Positions 36,095 to 45,173 of a stretch of 64,000 bases of DNA are shown in pieces. The notes beneath the pieces are model-generated. The model had not been told where the DNA came from and ran no database searches. It saw only the letters and a program-made list of their open reading frames with translations. The DNA comes from Polaromonas sp. (lineage in GTDB: Bacteria; Pseudomonadota; Gammaproteobacteria; Burkholderiales; Burkholderiaceae_C). The translations under genes were made by a program, and so were the position numbers. How positions within the stretch are numbered: position 1 is the stretch's first letter; each line of letters opens with the position of its first letter. The stretch spans positions 174,835 to 238,834 of the forward strand of contig NZ_JAQSDN010000035.1 in NCBI RefSeq assembly GCF_029945925.1. The letters run 5' to 3'.

Positions 36095-36653
36095 TGTGCT
36101 GCTCCTAGCGTGAAGACTAAAGGTGGTTGACTGACCTTGAGGAGTCTATTTAGCGGCGAGCAATGCAGCCAATACGGAATGATGATTCCGGTATATGAAG
36201 AAGATATTGAACGTGGGACGTGCGGGGCCTAACCAGAGTTTTCTGGTGGCGTTGCTCATTGGGACGATCCTCACATAAAAAAGCAACGGCTTGTATGGCC
36301 GCAAGATTCCCGCCATCTCTGCGCCCGGTTTGTGTCCGGTTGCATTGGTGAGGTAATAGCCCCTTCGCGGACAGGGTACTTGTTAAGGGATGCAGCCCTA
36401 CACCATTGCCAAAAGCTCGTGGATTGCCGAAGCTTGCCGATCACAGTCTTCAGCTGCGCATCAGTGGCTTTTCCCTTCGGGGGGTCGAAGTCATTTGCGC
36501 CCGGCTCTTTGTGAGGGTGTAAGAATTTTTATGTAAACGGTCTTTAGGCAGGAAATGGGCTTCCCCCAGTTTTCCGGGCACATTCAATGACATGATGGTC
36601 TTCCCACGGTCTGGTAGAAAGTTCGGGCCTGTGATTTTTCATAGGAGCAAGCC
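36095..36653. other. gene-free stretch before an IS3 remnant
   Basis: About 560 bases. No credible gene was found on either strand. The complement of about 36380-36500 reads GANDFDPPKGKATDAQLKTV and might be a fragment of an unidentified gene. The bases from about 36535 to 36650 probably contain the left end of the IS3 remnant that follows. Confidence 0.3.
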
Positions 36654-36880
36654 ATGAGCATTCAACGTGTTCCACCGGAATTCAAGGAAGAAGCAGTACG
36701 CCAAATTGTCGAGCGAGGTTACTCAGTTGCCGAGGTATCGGCCCGGTTAGGAGTGTCAGCCCATAGCCTTTACAAGTGGGTAAAGGCGATCAAGCCAGAC
36801 AAGACTGAGTAGCATGCGACAGAGCTGGTTGCCGCCCAAAGTGAAATTCTCAGGCTTCGCGCGCAACTTCACAACATCCG
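36654..36880 (+). pseudogene. IS3-family orfA remnant
   Basis: From an ATG with a GGAGCAAGCC leader it reads MSIQRVPPEFKEEAVRQIVE, then RLGVSAHSLYKWVKAIKP, and stops at 36810-36812. After the stop the frame resumes as HATELVAAQSEILRLRAQL, the usual leucine-zipper end of OrfA. The HTH is intact, but the premature TAG and the missing OrfB make it inactive. Confidence 0.75.
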
Positions 36881-36938
36881 GGCGATTCAATTGAAAGCCT
36901 TGTACCGGATTGTGCGCAACACACTGAACCTTTTCACG

Positions 36939-37496
36939 TCATAAGCCCCTTGACGCCGGCTCGGCAAGGAGAGCCTCAATCTTCATCTCGATCTCGGCAT
37001 ACCGGCCTTCGCCGAAATGCGAATAGACGATGCGGCCCTGCTTGTCAATTAGGTATATCGCAGGCCAATACTGGTTCTGGTAGGCCCTCCAGGTTGCATA
37101 ACTGTTGTCCTGCGCAACCGCATGCTTGATCTGCAGCCGCTTGATCGCTCCCTGAACATTCCGGATGGATTTCTCGAAAGCGAACTCCGGGGTATGGACG
37201 CCCACCACCACCAACCCGGCATGCCCGTACTTCTCGTGCCAGCGCCTCACGTAAGGGAGCTGGTTCAGGCAGTTGATACAGGTGTAGGTCCAGAAATCGA
37301 GAAGCACGACTTTGCCACGTAAGCCGTCCATGGAAAGCGGCTCCGAGTTGAGCCATGTATCTATTCCCTGGAAGTCCGGTGCCAATCGCACCTCTTGACT
37401 GACGTTTTGCTTTGCAGACGGGGCAGTCGCGAGCGTGAGAACAGCGGCCGAAGCAGCAACGGCCACGGCAATGAACAGGACCGTAGAACGGATCAT
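36939..37496 (-). CDS. thioredoxin-like (TlpA/DipZ C-terminal type) protein
   Basis: 185 residues with an N-terminal signal or anchor (MIRSTVLFIAVAVAASAAVL), then a thioredoxin fold. The active site is FWTYTCINCLNQLPYVRRW (C-x-x-C as CINC). VVGVHTPEFAFEKS and the cis-Pro region NQYWPAIYLIDKQGRIVY follow. This is the soluble half of DipZ-like proteins and acts outside the inner membrane. It overlaps the CcdA-like gene by four bases, so the pair is translationally coupled. Together they move electrons from cytoplasmic thioredoxin to periplasmic disulfides. Confidence 0.9.
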   Translation of the reverse strand: MIRSTVLFIAVAVAASAAVLTLATAPSAKQNVSQEVRLAPDFQGIDTWLNSEPLSMDGLRGKVVLLDFWTYTCINCLNQLPYVRRWHEKYGHAGLVVVGVHTPEFAFEKSIRNVQGAIKRLQIKHAVAQDNSYATWRAYQNQYWPAIYLIDKQGRIVYSHFGEGRYAEIEMKIEALLAEPASRGL

Positions 37497-38245
37497 GATG
37501 ACTCCTTTGAGCGAATGGGACGCTGCAGATGTTCGACCAGCGCCTTTTCTAGGGTTGAAGTCGTTCTGGAGGAAAACTGGCTTAACACTTCGGTGTCAAA
37601 GCCAAATGCGATAGCTCCAGCCCCAAGCACTACTGCAGCGCCCGCCATACGTCTGATCCTCTCGCCCGTAGCGAGCGAGCGCTTAAAGACGGTCACCAGG
37701 CGCCCGCCGGATAGCAAAGCGGCTGCGAGGGATGTGCAGGCGCCGGCCGCGTACATAAGAAGCAGCAAAGATGTCCCGACGTTGGCGCCATTGAGCGCTG
37801 CGCCCGTCAGTATCATTCCAAGGATCGGACCAGCACATGGAGTCCACAAAAGGCCCGTGCTTAGCCCCAGCAGAAGCGGAAAAACAATCGTTCGTAGCTC
37901 CGATTGCTGGTCAGACTTTGCTTCGAACACCCGCGCGCCAAGGGCCACCAAGGGGCGGCTCATGCGGGTGGCAAGTGGCGGAAACACCAAGGTGAGACCG
38001 AACATCGCAAGCAAGGCAATGGCTGCGTAGCGTCCGTACTCATTAAGCGCGATCACGCGCGCGCCTCCCACAGCAGCCAGCGTAGCGACGCTGGAAAACG
38101 TCGCCGCCATCCCGAGCAGTAGAGGAAGACCGTGTGAACGGAATGGGCGATCCGAGCGTGCGAACACGAACGGAATCACCGGGAGGATGCATGGGCTGAG
38201 AATGGTTAGCATCCCGCCAAAATAGGCGACGAGAAGAATGAACAT
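37493..38245 (-). CDS. CcdA/DsbD-type membrane electron carrier
   Basis: 250 residues with about six membrane helices. The first is MFILLVAYFGGMLTILSPCI, with the Pro-Cys of CcdA (SPCILP). The second Cys is in GLLWTPCAGPILGMILTGAA, again TPCAGP. This is the standard pair of redox cysteines flanked by prolines. It hands electrons across the inner membrane to the coupled CINC protein. The two genes together equal a split DipZ. They are unusual inside this catabolic island and may serve oxidative-stress protection. Confidence 0.9.
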   Translation of the reverse strand: MFILLVAYFGGMLTILSPCILPVIPFVFARSDRPFRSHGLPLLLGMAATFSSVATLAAVGGARVIALNEYGRYAAIALLAMFGLTLVFPPLATRMSRPLVALGARVFEAKSDQQSELRTIVFPLLLGLSTGLLWTPCAGPILGMILTGAALNGANVGTSLLLLMYAAGACTSLAAALLSGGRLVTVFKRSLATGERIRRMAGAAVVLGAGAIAFGFDTEVLSQFSSRTTSTLEKALVEHLQRPIRSKESS

Positions 38246-38410
38246 TTTTTTGGCTTAAGGTGCGCGGCGATAGGGCTAACCAAGGGTTGATGTCAAAACC
38301 GATAGATAAATTGACCACCGTCAATTGGCGGTTTATGGACACTCACCGCTTCCCAAGAAGATCCGCGATGAAAAGCGTTCATTTCCATGTTTTGTCGCCT
38401 GTTTGGCTTA

Positions 38411-39031
38411 CTACCATCCGCCCGTCTTTAGCCAATCCTCGAGGTCCGGCATTTTTTCAAGTCCAAAGAAGGGCTCGCCATCAACAATAAAAAAGGGCGA
38501 CCCGAAGACACCGTTGTCCAAGGAAGCCTCGACATTCTTTTCTAGGAGCGCCTTCGGTACCCCCTGCCACCGCTGGTGGCGGTACGCGTCAACGGAGAGT
38601 CCTGCACGAGAGATGCATTGCTCCACAAGTAGCGAATCGCCTATGTCGCTGCAATTCACAAAATAGCTTTCGAACAATCCGGCAGCGAGTCGCTTGGCTC
38701 GTATCGGATCGACCGTCTTGGCCCATGCGTAGGCTCGACCAGCTTCTAGGGGGCGTGCCCCTGGCATAGCGCTTTCCCGCTCGAAGCTCACTCCGTGGCG
38801 CCGCGCGTATCTCTTCGCATCACGTACGATGTAAGGACCTTTTAGAGGTAAGTCGATAATGGGAGGAAGACCCATCACTTTCATCACACTCACCCCAAGC
38901 AGCATTGAGTTCCACTCCACCTCGCGGCCATAGCGCCGGGCCAGCTCGTCGATGCGAAGGCTTGCGAAATAGCCGAAGGGCGAGATGAAATCGAAGTAGA
39001 ACTGAATCGGCTTTTTCGTTTCCGTCACCAC
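38411..39031 (-). CDS. HCCA-isomerase/kappa-GST-like DsbA-fold protein
   Basis: 206 residues. The start is MVTETKKPIQFYFDFISPFG, with the key Ser of the FDFISPFGYFAS motif, the canonical signature of 2-hydroxychromene-2-carboxylate isomerase. The C-terminal signature is GVFGSPFFIVDGEPFFGLEK. It overlaps the Bug-protein gene upstream by one base, so it belongs to the operon SDR-ligase-Bug-isomerase on the minus strand. It probably acts on a ring-cleavage or conjugated intermediate using glutathione. Confidence 0.92.
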   Translation of the reverse strand: MVTETKKPIQFYFDFISPFGYFASLRIDELARRYGREVEWNSMLLGVSVMKVMGLPPIIDLPLKGPYIVRDAKRYARRHGVSFERESAMPGARPLEAGRAYAWAKTVDPIRAKRLAAGLFESYFVNCSDIGDSLLVEQCISRAGLSVDAYRHQRWQGVPKALLEKNVEASLDNGVFGSPFFIVDGEPFFGLEKMPDLEDWLKTGGW

Positions 39032-40026
39032 TATTTCGCTTCCAACTTGATCGATTTGGCCAGCAGCCGAAGCTTTTCGGTTTCGTCCACATAGAACTTT
39101 GTCGTTTGCTGCAGCGTCAGGCCGGGGTCGGGAACACCGGTGCCGTTCTCGGCCGAGAATTTAAGGTATTCGGGGCTGCGAATCGCCTCGTTGACCGCCG
39201 CGTTCACCCTGGCTGCTGCATCGGCGGGCAAACTCGAAGGGCCGAACAGCCCTAACCAGACCGTGTGATGGAAGCCCTTCATATGCTGCGACTCGTCAAC
39301 CGACGCAACATTCGGAAGCTGGGGATTTCTCCTTGCGCCCGTGACGGCGATGGCCTTAACCCGGCCCGAGTTGATCAAGCCGACCGTCTGCCCGGCTATC
39401 GGCAAAAAGCCCAGGTCGACCTGATTGCCGATCAGGTTGGTCACCGTAGGGCCCATGCCCTGGAAAGGCACATGCAGCAGTTGCCCGCCGGTGCGGCTTT
39501 TCAGGTCTTCCCCAATCAGGTGGTAGATCGACCCGTTTCCGAAGGAAGCGTAGCTCAATTCCTTGCTGGATGGGGTGCGCATGTATGCCACCAAGTCATC
39601 AAGGGTGTTCAGTGCCAGCCCCGGACGCGCCACAATGGCGAATTCGGCCTGGCCCATATAACCCAACAGGCGCAGATTTTCTGTTCTGTATCGTGCTGAC
39701 TGGATGGCAAGCGGGGCCAGCACCGTGTCACTAGCGGTACCGAGGAACAGGACATGCCCCTCCTGTGTCGCGTTCAACATTTTCTGCACGCCAATGGATC
39801 CGCCGGCACCCGACACGTTTTCGACAATGACGGTCTGCCCCCAAGCCTTCTGAAGATGCGGTTGGGCGACCCGGGCAGTGACATCCGTCGCGCCGCCGGC
39901 TGGGAATCCCACCACGATAGCAACGGTGCGTGAGGGAAACACCGGGCTTTGGGCCCTGATGCTTCCGACAGGCAAAAGCGTAGCTGCGACGGCCGCCAAA
40001 GCGGTGCGCCTGTTGATGATTTTCAA
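39031..40026 (-). CDS. Bug-family periplasmic binding protein (TTG start)
   Basis: 331 residues. I place the start at a TTG (40024-40026) preceded by an AGGAG site seven bases away. This gives a Tat/Sec-like signal, KIINRRTALAAVAATLLPVG. The longer frame to 40140 reads into the ligase gene. The mature protein shows FPSRTVAIVVGFPAGGATDV, VIVENVSGAGGSIG, and HVPFQGMGPTVTNLIGNQVD, typical of Bug/TctC proteins. It probably captures a carboxylate used by the adjacent acyl-CoA synthetase. No cognate TctAB genes are nearby. Confidence 0.9.
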   Translation of the reverse strand: MKIINRRTALAAVAATLLPVGSIRAQSPVFPSRTVAIVVGFPAGGATDVTARVAQPHLQKAWGQTVIVENVSGAGGSIGVQKMLNATQEGHVLFLGTASDTVLAPLAIQSARYRTENLRLLGYMGQAEFAIVARPGLALNTLDDLVAYMRTPSSKELSYASFGNGSIYHLIGEDLKSRTGGQLLHVPFQGMGPTVTNLIGNQVDLGFLPIAGQTVGLINSGRVKAIAVTGARRNPQLPNVASVDESQHMKGFHHTVWLGLFGPSSLPADAAARVNAAVNEAIRSPEYLKFSAENGTGVPDPGLTLQQTTKFYVDETEKLRLLAKSIKLEAK

Positions 40027-40046
40027 GATGCTCTCCTGGTTGTGAT

Positions 40047-41921
40047 TCAGGCTGGGCTTGCCTGGGAGGTTGTCCACTCGAGAGTGAACAGATAGCCCTT
40101 CAAGTTGGTCGTGATGCGTTGGCGAGTTTCGTGGGTGCAACTTTCATCAGCGGCTATCAGCTCGATGCGCACCACCTGGCCCCGGCCGGGTTCTTCGCGC
40201 ATTGCCAGGGTCGCGATCGGCTCACCCTGGAGCACTTCCAGCAAGTGCCGCTGTGCGCAGTCCTGCCGCAGCGCAGGCTTGAACACTTTCCCCACTGCGG
40301 TCATCGGCAGTTGTTCTACGACAAAGAGTCGGCGTGGAAGCGCGGGCGGCTCATTAATAGTGGCCTTGGCGAAAGCCAGAAGTTCATCCTCTGTGGCGGA
40401 GAGCCCTTGCCGCAGCGTGACATAAGCCACCGGCACTTCGCCCGCATAGGCGTCCGGCATGCCGACGGCACCCGCATCGGCAACCGCGGGATGCCGCATC
40501 AGGCATTCCTCGATGACGGCCGGGTCAATGTTGTGGCCGCTGCGGATGATCAGATCCTTGGCCCGTCCCGTGATGAACACGCGACCGGTGGCATCGACAT
40601 ACCCCACGTCTCCGGTGATGAGCCAGCCGTCTTCGGTAAAGAGGGCAGCGGTTTGACCGGCGTCCTTGTAGCCGGGAGTCACGTTGGGCCCGCGGACCAC
40701 AAGTACGCCCGGCTCACCCTGCATGCAGGAGCGACTCGAAGCGCTTGTTCCCTCCAAAGTGCGAGCCTCCACTTCGCTGAACGGTATCGGGCATCCCGCG
40801 GATCCCATGACCCGTGCGCGGGACACCGGGTCAATGCAGATCACGCCACCGGATTCGGTCATGCCATAGACCTCACGTATGGGTTTGCCCGTGAGCTGCT
40901 CCATCTGCTCGGCGACACTGCGAGGAAGCAAGGAGGCACCGCTGATATTAATCCGCACGCGACTAAAGTCTGCATCTCCCGGATCAATTTGGATCACAGC
41001 AGAAAGGGCCGTGGGAACGCCACCAACGATGGTTGCTCCGGTGTTCTGCACGATGCGCCAGAAGTTGACGACAACCTGGGGATTGCGGAATCCAGCCGGG
41101 GAGAGAATCACCATCTCCGCGCCAGCGACGAACATAGCCAGGCTGCAGAAGATCGCGGATGCCACATGGAACATCGGCAGCCCGTTGACAATCACATCGT
41201 CGATGCTTGCACCAACCGCCCACGCTCCTCCGTAAGCAGCGGCCAGCTGGTTGCGATGGCTGTGAATGACCAGCTTCGGCGCCCCAGTCGTGCCGCCCGT
41301 GTGGAAATAGGCCGCTACATCATCCAGCTCAGGCAGATCAGAAAATGCCAGCTTAGGCGGATTCGACCGCAGGAGATCCGCCAGCAAATGAACGTCGGCA
41401 CTGCCGGCGGCATTCTCGCCCCCCACCTGGATCAGCGCGCCGATCACCGGCACCAGCTCTTTGACCCGGTTGGCCTTGTCCCAGATCTCGGTGCCAGGCA
41501 GTGGGCCCAGTGCCACCAGAGCCTTGGCACCTGCTGCACGGCAAAGGCTCGCGATCTCCTCAGCCTTCAGCAGCGGGTTGAGCGGCAAGGCCGACGCCGC
41601 CGTGGCCGCGCCCCACAGCACGAACTGTGTTTCGACCAGCGACGGCAGCATATAGGCCACCACGTCGCCCCGTTGCAAGCCGAGAGACCGGAAAGCATTT
41701 GCCGTCCGCGCGATCCCATCTACCAACTCGGTATAGCTCAGCTTGCGTGGCGAGGCTTCCGGGTCTGTGCCGAAGAAGGTGATGGCCGTCTTGTCGCCGC
41801 AGCGCTGTTGCGTGCGCTCGATGGCATCGAGCACGTTCGTTGCGACCATCCATTCTTCGAAGCGCATTCCGGCGCCGGGTGTGACTATGGTCGGCAAAGC
41901 GACGCCGGGGGTGTTATTCAT
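40047..41921 (-). CDS. acyl-CoA synthetase (AMP-forming)
   Basis: 624 residues of the ANL superfamily. The adenylation P-loop is YFHTGGTTGAPKLVIHSHRN. A5 is REVYGMTESGGV, A7 is WLITGDVGYVDATGRVFITG followed by RAKDLI, and the C-terminal lysine is in PMTAVGKVFKP. It activates a carboxylic acid with ATP to the CoA thioester. The C-terminus is about 60 residues longer than in most family members. The gene lies between an SDR gene (26 bases upstream) and a Bug-protein gene, consistent with import and activation of an acid. Confidence 0.92.
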   Translation of the reverse strand: MNNTPGVALPTIVTPGAGMRFEEWMVATNVLDAIERTQQRCGDKTAITFFGTDPEASPRKLSYTELVDGIARTANAFRSLGLQRGDVVAYMLPSLVETQFVLWGAATAASALPLNPLLKAEEIASLCRAAGAKALVALGPLPGTEIWDKANRVKELVPVIGALIQVGGENAAGSADVHLLADLLRSNPPKLAFSDLPELDDVAAYFHTGGTTGAPKLVIHSHRNQLAAAYGGAWAVGASIDDVIVNGLPMFHVASAIFCSLAMFVAGAEMVILSPAGFRNPQVVVNFWRIVQNTGATIVGGVPTALSAVIQIDPGDADFSRVRINISGASLLPRSVAEQMEQLTGKPIREVYGMTESGGVICIDPVSRARVMGSAGCPIPFSEVEARTLEGTSASSRSCMQGEPGVLVVRGPNVTPGYKDAGQTAALFTEDGWLITGDVGYVDATGRVFITGRAKDLIIRSGHNIDPAVIEECLMRHPAVADAGAVGMPDAYAGEVPVAYVTLRQGLSATEDELLAFAKATINEPPALPRRLFVVEQLPMTAVGKVFKPALRQDCAQRHLLEVLQGEPIATLAMREEPGRGQVVRIELIAADESCTHETRQRITTNLKGYLFTLEWTTSQASPA

Positions 41922-41946
41922 CCTGGTCTCCTCTTTAGTGCAGATT

Positions 41947-42789
41947 TCAGGCGGCCGGGCGGGCGGCCTGTTTGAGGGAATCCTTCAGCATTCGCCCGAA
42001 CTCGAGGGATCCAACCGCGGAGAAACCGCCATCAATCGGAATCACCACGCCATTGATGTAGCGACCGGATTCGCTGGCCAGGTAGAGCGCCAGGTCGGCA
42101 ATCTCCTGCTTAGACGCACCACGGCCGGATGGAATGGACTGCAGCAGCCTGGACCAGCTCTCCTGGCCCTCGGGGGCGAGCCGGACCATGCCTTCCGTAT
42201 CGGCCACCGGGCCGGGCGCTATACCCACGCACCGGATCCCGTCATCGGCCCACTCCACGGCCAGTGAGCGAATCAGGATGTCGATGCCCGCCTTGGCGGC
42301 GCACACATGGGCTTGGGCGTAGGTGGGCATGCTGGACTGAACGGCGGATATGGCCAAGACCAGGGCAGACGGCTTTCGCAGGAACTCGTGGGCGGCCCGC
42401 AGCGTATTGAAAGTTCCGACCAGATCGGTATCGATCACGGCGCGAAAACCGTTGGAACTCATCCCCGTGGCCGGTGCAACGAAGTTTCCGGCAGCGCCAG
42501 CGACCACGATATCGATCAGACCGAAAGCCGCGTGCGCTTGCTCGACGGCGCTTTGCAACGCCTCATAGCTACGCACATCCGCAGACAGCCCGATTGCCCG
42601 TCCGCCGGATGCCTCGATCTCGGCCGCTGCATCGCGCGCTTTTTCCGCGCTGCGGCCAACAATCGTCACCGCCGCTCCAGCCAACGCATAGGTGAGTGCG
42701 ATTTGACGGTTGATGCCGCTGCCGCCACCCGTGATGAACACGGCCTTGTTGCGCAAGAGGCCAGGTTGGAAGGTATTGTGGGTGCCCAT
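41947..42789 (-). CDS. SDR, 2,4-dienoyl-CoA-reductase-like
   Basis: 280 residues. The NAD(P) motif is TGGGSGI at 20-26. The usual SDR Tyr-x-x-x-Lys is replaced: the region reads AQAHVCAAKAGIDILIRSLA followed by VEWADDGIRCVGIAPGPVAD. This is the pattern of peroxisomal/bacterial 2,4-dienoyl-CoA reductases ([22 protein letters not shown] type), where the catalytic Tyr is relocated. It would reduce a conjugated dienoyl-CoA using NADPH, fitting the neighbouring acyl-CoA synthetase. The C-terminal INGVVIPIDGGFSAVG is standard SDR. Confidence 0.87.
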   Translation of the reverse strand: MGTHNTFQPGLLRNKAVFITGGGSGINRQIALTYALAGAAVTIVGRSAEKARDAAAEIEASGGRAIGLSADVRSYEALQSAVEQAHAAFGLIDIVVAGAAGNFVAPATGMSSNGFRAVIDTDLVGTFNTLRAAHEFLRKPSALVLAISAVQSSMPTYAQAHVCAAKAGIDILIRSLAVEWADDGIRCVGIAPGPVADTEGMVRLAPEGQESWSRLLQSIPSGRGASKQEIADLALYLASESGRYINGVVIPIDGGFSAVGSLEFGRMLKDSLKQAARPAA

Positions 42790-42799
42790 GGCTTTGCTC

Positions 42800-44110
42800 T
42801 CAATGCGCGCGTAGCGCAGCAGCGATGGCGGCGAAAGCCCGCCGGTCGAGGTTGTGCGTGAAGCTCGTATCTCCTACAGGATGGGAAGAGAGTTTGATGA
42901 TGACCAGCTCAGCCGCCGGGTTGATATGCATGTGCTGCCCGTTCAATCCCTTCATTTCGAAGGTGCCGTCGCGGTCGTGGGGAACCCACCACTGGTTGTG
43001 ATATGAGTAACCGAGCCGCATCGTCTGGCCGCTGGCCTTGAACTTCTCAATGTCGGCGCCCTTGCGGAGTTCGGCGATAACACTCTCAGGGATGACCTGT
43101 TGCCCGTTGGAACGGCCCGCCGTGCGCAGCGTCTCACCCACACGCCCAAGGTCGCGCAGCGTCGCACTGAAGCCCACACTGGTAATCTGTGTGCCAATCG
43201 GATCGGCCCAGACATAGGCGTCGTCCTGGGCGCCTATCCGCGACCAGAGGCGTTCTGACATGAGTGTGGAGAAGCTCTTGCCCGTGATGCGCTGCAGAAG
43301 CCAGCCCATGACTTCGGTGTCGACGGTTTTGTATTTGAAGCCGGCGCCGTGCTCACCCTCTTTCTTGATGGTCACAAGCAGGTCGGGGATGGTCCGAGGG
43401 CCGGTGTAGGTGGGCGGCGCAGGCAACAGCCCGGCGGCATGCAGGTACTGAAAGATGCCGGAGCTGGGGTCCCGGAAATTTTCGCTGTATGCAACGCCGG
43501 TGGTCATATCGAGCGTCTGCTGCACGGTGGCATCCGCCCACGCGCTGTCTTTCAGCTCTGGCAGGTACTTCGTGACCAGGGCGTTAGGGTCGATGACGCC
43601 CTCCTTGATCAACATCGTCGCGAGCAGGCCAGTGAATGATTTACTCATGGACCAGAGCGAGTGCGGCTGATGGGCAGCCATGCCGGAGTAGTGCTTCTGG
43701 TAAACAATCGCGCCTTTGTGCAGCACGAGCAGGCCGTCGGTGAACGTCGTGCGCTGCCAGTCGGCCAAGGTGGTTCTGCCACCCTTGTCGTCCTCGAAAC
43801 TGAGCGCACCCATCTCTTTCTGCATTTCGCGCAAAACGGACGGCTTGCCGTCGCCACGCCAGACCTGCACCGTGGGCCCGAGCTCGCGCATATGGTGGAA
43901 CGCCCACCGGCCGTTGGGGAATTTCAGGACTGTGCCCAGCTTCACAATTTTCTCGGGCGGCGACGGGAATCCCTTCATGAGTTCCAGCTTGACGGGATCG
44001 GTGGCCTCCGGCGGCGGCAGCTGCGGAGCCTGCGCCAGGGAGGCCGAGGCACTGATGATGAGAGCAACTGCGACGGCAACGGCGCGATACGGCTTAGATG
44101 AGTTTTGCAT
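42800..44110 (-). CDS. exported serine hydrolase (beta-lactamase/EstB fold)
   Basis: 436 residues with a signal peptide (AVAVALIISASASLAQA). The catalytic S-x-x-K is Ser154-Met-Ser-Lys157 in LWSMSKSFTGLLA. Other class-C-like features are DMTTGVAYSENF, DTEVMGWLLQRITGKSFSTL, and a C-terminal HPVGDTSFTHNLDRRAFAAI. It resembles 6-aminohexanoate-dimer hydrolase and esterases of family VIII. The substrate, probably an ester or amide in the periplasm, is unknown. It is followed 10 bases later by the SDR gene and preceded by a TetR gene, all on the minus strand. Confidence 0.88.
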   Translation of the reverse strand: MQNSSKPYRAVAVAVALIISASASLAQAPQLPPPEATDPVKLELMKGFPSPPEKIVKLGTVLKFPNGRWAFHHMRELGPTVQVWRGDGKPSVLREMQKEMGALSFEDDKGGRTTLADWQRTTFTDGLLVLHKGAIVYQKHYSGMAAHQPHSLWSMSKSFTGLLATMLIKEGVIDPNALVTKYLPELKDSAWADATVQQTLDMTTGVAYSENFRDPSSGIFQYLHAAGLLPAPPTYTGPRTIPDLLVTIKKEGEHGAGFKYKTVDTEVMGWLLQRITGKSFSTLMSERLWSRIGAQDDAYVWADPIGTQITSVGFSATLRDLGRVGETLRTAGRSNGQQVIPESVIAELRKGADIEKFKASGQTMRLGYSYHNQWWVPHDRDGTFEMKGLNGQHMHINPAAELVIIKLSSHPVGDTSFTHNLDRRAFAAIAAALRAH

Positions 44111-44152
44111 GATGTTTGTGAGGTTTGGTTTCAGGGTTTGCGGGGTCGGGTT

Positions 44153-44830
44153 TCACGGGGCTTTTCTTATTGCTTTGCGAGCGGGGACGGGACTGATAAG
44201 CTCCGAGGCGCTTGTACGGGGGGTGGCGGATGCCAGCTGATGGGTGCCACGCACCAGGGCCGACATGGTTCTTTCGTGGAGTTGCCGAAGTTCGGCGTCA
44301 TCGGCAACGACGCCAGAGAGCCGCAGCATCACTAGGCCGTGCGCCGACGCCCACATCATTTGGCCCAGGGCATGCGTCTCGCCGCGCAAAATGCCCTTGT
44401 CGATCATTGGCGCCACGTACGCCAGCATGCTGCGACGAGCCCTCGCCAAAGCCGCTGTCAGCTCGACGTTACCGATCACAGCAGCCTGACTGACGTCGAA
44501 CATCATTCGGTAGGCGTCCGGGTTCTCCAGGGCAAAATTCAGGTAGGCCTGGCCGACGTTGCGCGCGCTTTTCCTCGGATCCAGACTCGAGCGGGTCGCC
44601 TCCTCAATGACTCCGCAGAACCGGTTAAACGCGGCAGCTCGCACAGCCGCCAGGATCTCTTCCTTGTTCTTGAAGTAGCGGTAGGCCGTGGTAGGGCTGC
44701 AGTCGAGTTCGGCGGCAATCTGCCGCATCGTGACGCCATCGACACCATGACGGGCAAACAACACCTCGGCAACACGGCAGACGTCGGCACGGAACTCAGT
44801 CACCTCTTCATCAGTCAGTACAGGTCGCAT
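44153..44830 (-). CDS. TetR-family regulator
   Basis: 225 residues. The HTH is VDGVTMRQIAAELDCSPTTAY followed by RYFKNKEEILAAV. The C-terminal domain reads FALENPDAYRMMFDVSQA, typical of the TetR_C_33/WHG type (the DAYRMMF region). It is the first gene of the block TetR-hydrolase-SDR-ligase-Bug-isomerase and probably its repressor. The region upstream (44831-44885) is AT-rich, with a TTAATTAA-centred imperfect palindrome that could be its operator. Confidence 0.9.
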   Translation of the reverse strand: MRPVLTDEEVTEFRADVCRVAEVLFARHGVDGVTMRQIAAELDCSPTTAYRYFKNKEEILAAVRAAAFNRFCGVIEEATRSSLDPRKSARNVGQAYLNFALENPDAYRMMFDVSQAAVIGNVELTAALARARRSMLAYVAPMIDKGILRGETHALGQMMWASAHGLVMLRLSGVVADDAELRQLHERTMSALVRGTHQLASATPRTSASELISPVPARKAIRKAP

Positions 44831-45173
44831 TTAATTTACACCGTTTAATTAACAGCGTTAAATATACTGCAATTTCAAGCGGTGTCAACTTTTTTAAAAA
44901 AACCCTAGCTGGCTGCTCCGTCACCTTGAATATCCAGCGATTGATTTGCACCAACTAATGGCGAAGAGCGTCGACTGCGAAGCATCCATCGAGGCGACTC
45001 CTTGTGTCCGCGGGCCGGCTGCTTGACGACCGGTCTCCGCTGACGGCGTGCCGCGCACGACGATCTGAGTCCGGAACATCGCCCGAAGTCAACCGGCGCG
45101 CGCCCGGGCCCGACAGCTTGGAGGACGACAAAAACAGACACCGTACCGACAATTTCGGACAAAATGACCATCT
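44831..45173. promoter_or_regulatory. divergent intergenic region TetR / GlxA regulator
   Basis: 343 bases between two divergent regulator genes. The part next to the TetR gene is AT-rich and carries an imperfect palindrome around TTTAATTAAC (about 44838-44860), a candidate operator. The remainder up to 45173 is GC-rich, with no gene recognised. Confidence 0.4.

Noticed and set aside
40119..41975. A 618-codon open frame on the plus strand
   Set aside because: It is an antisense reading of the acyl-CoA synthetase gene: strongly biased to Arg/Gly/His, with no domain. High GC creates such shadows.
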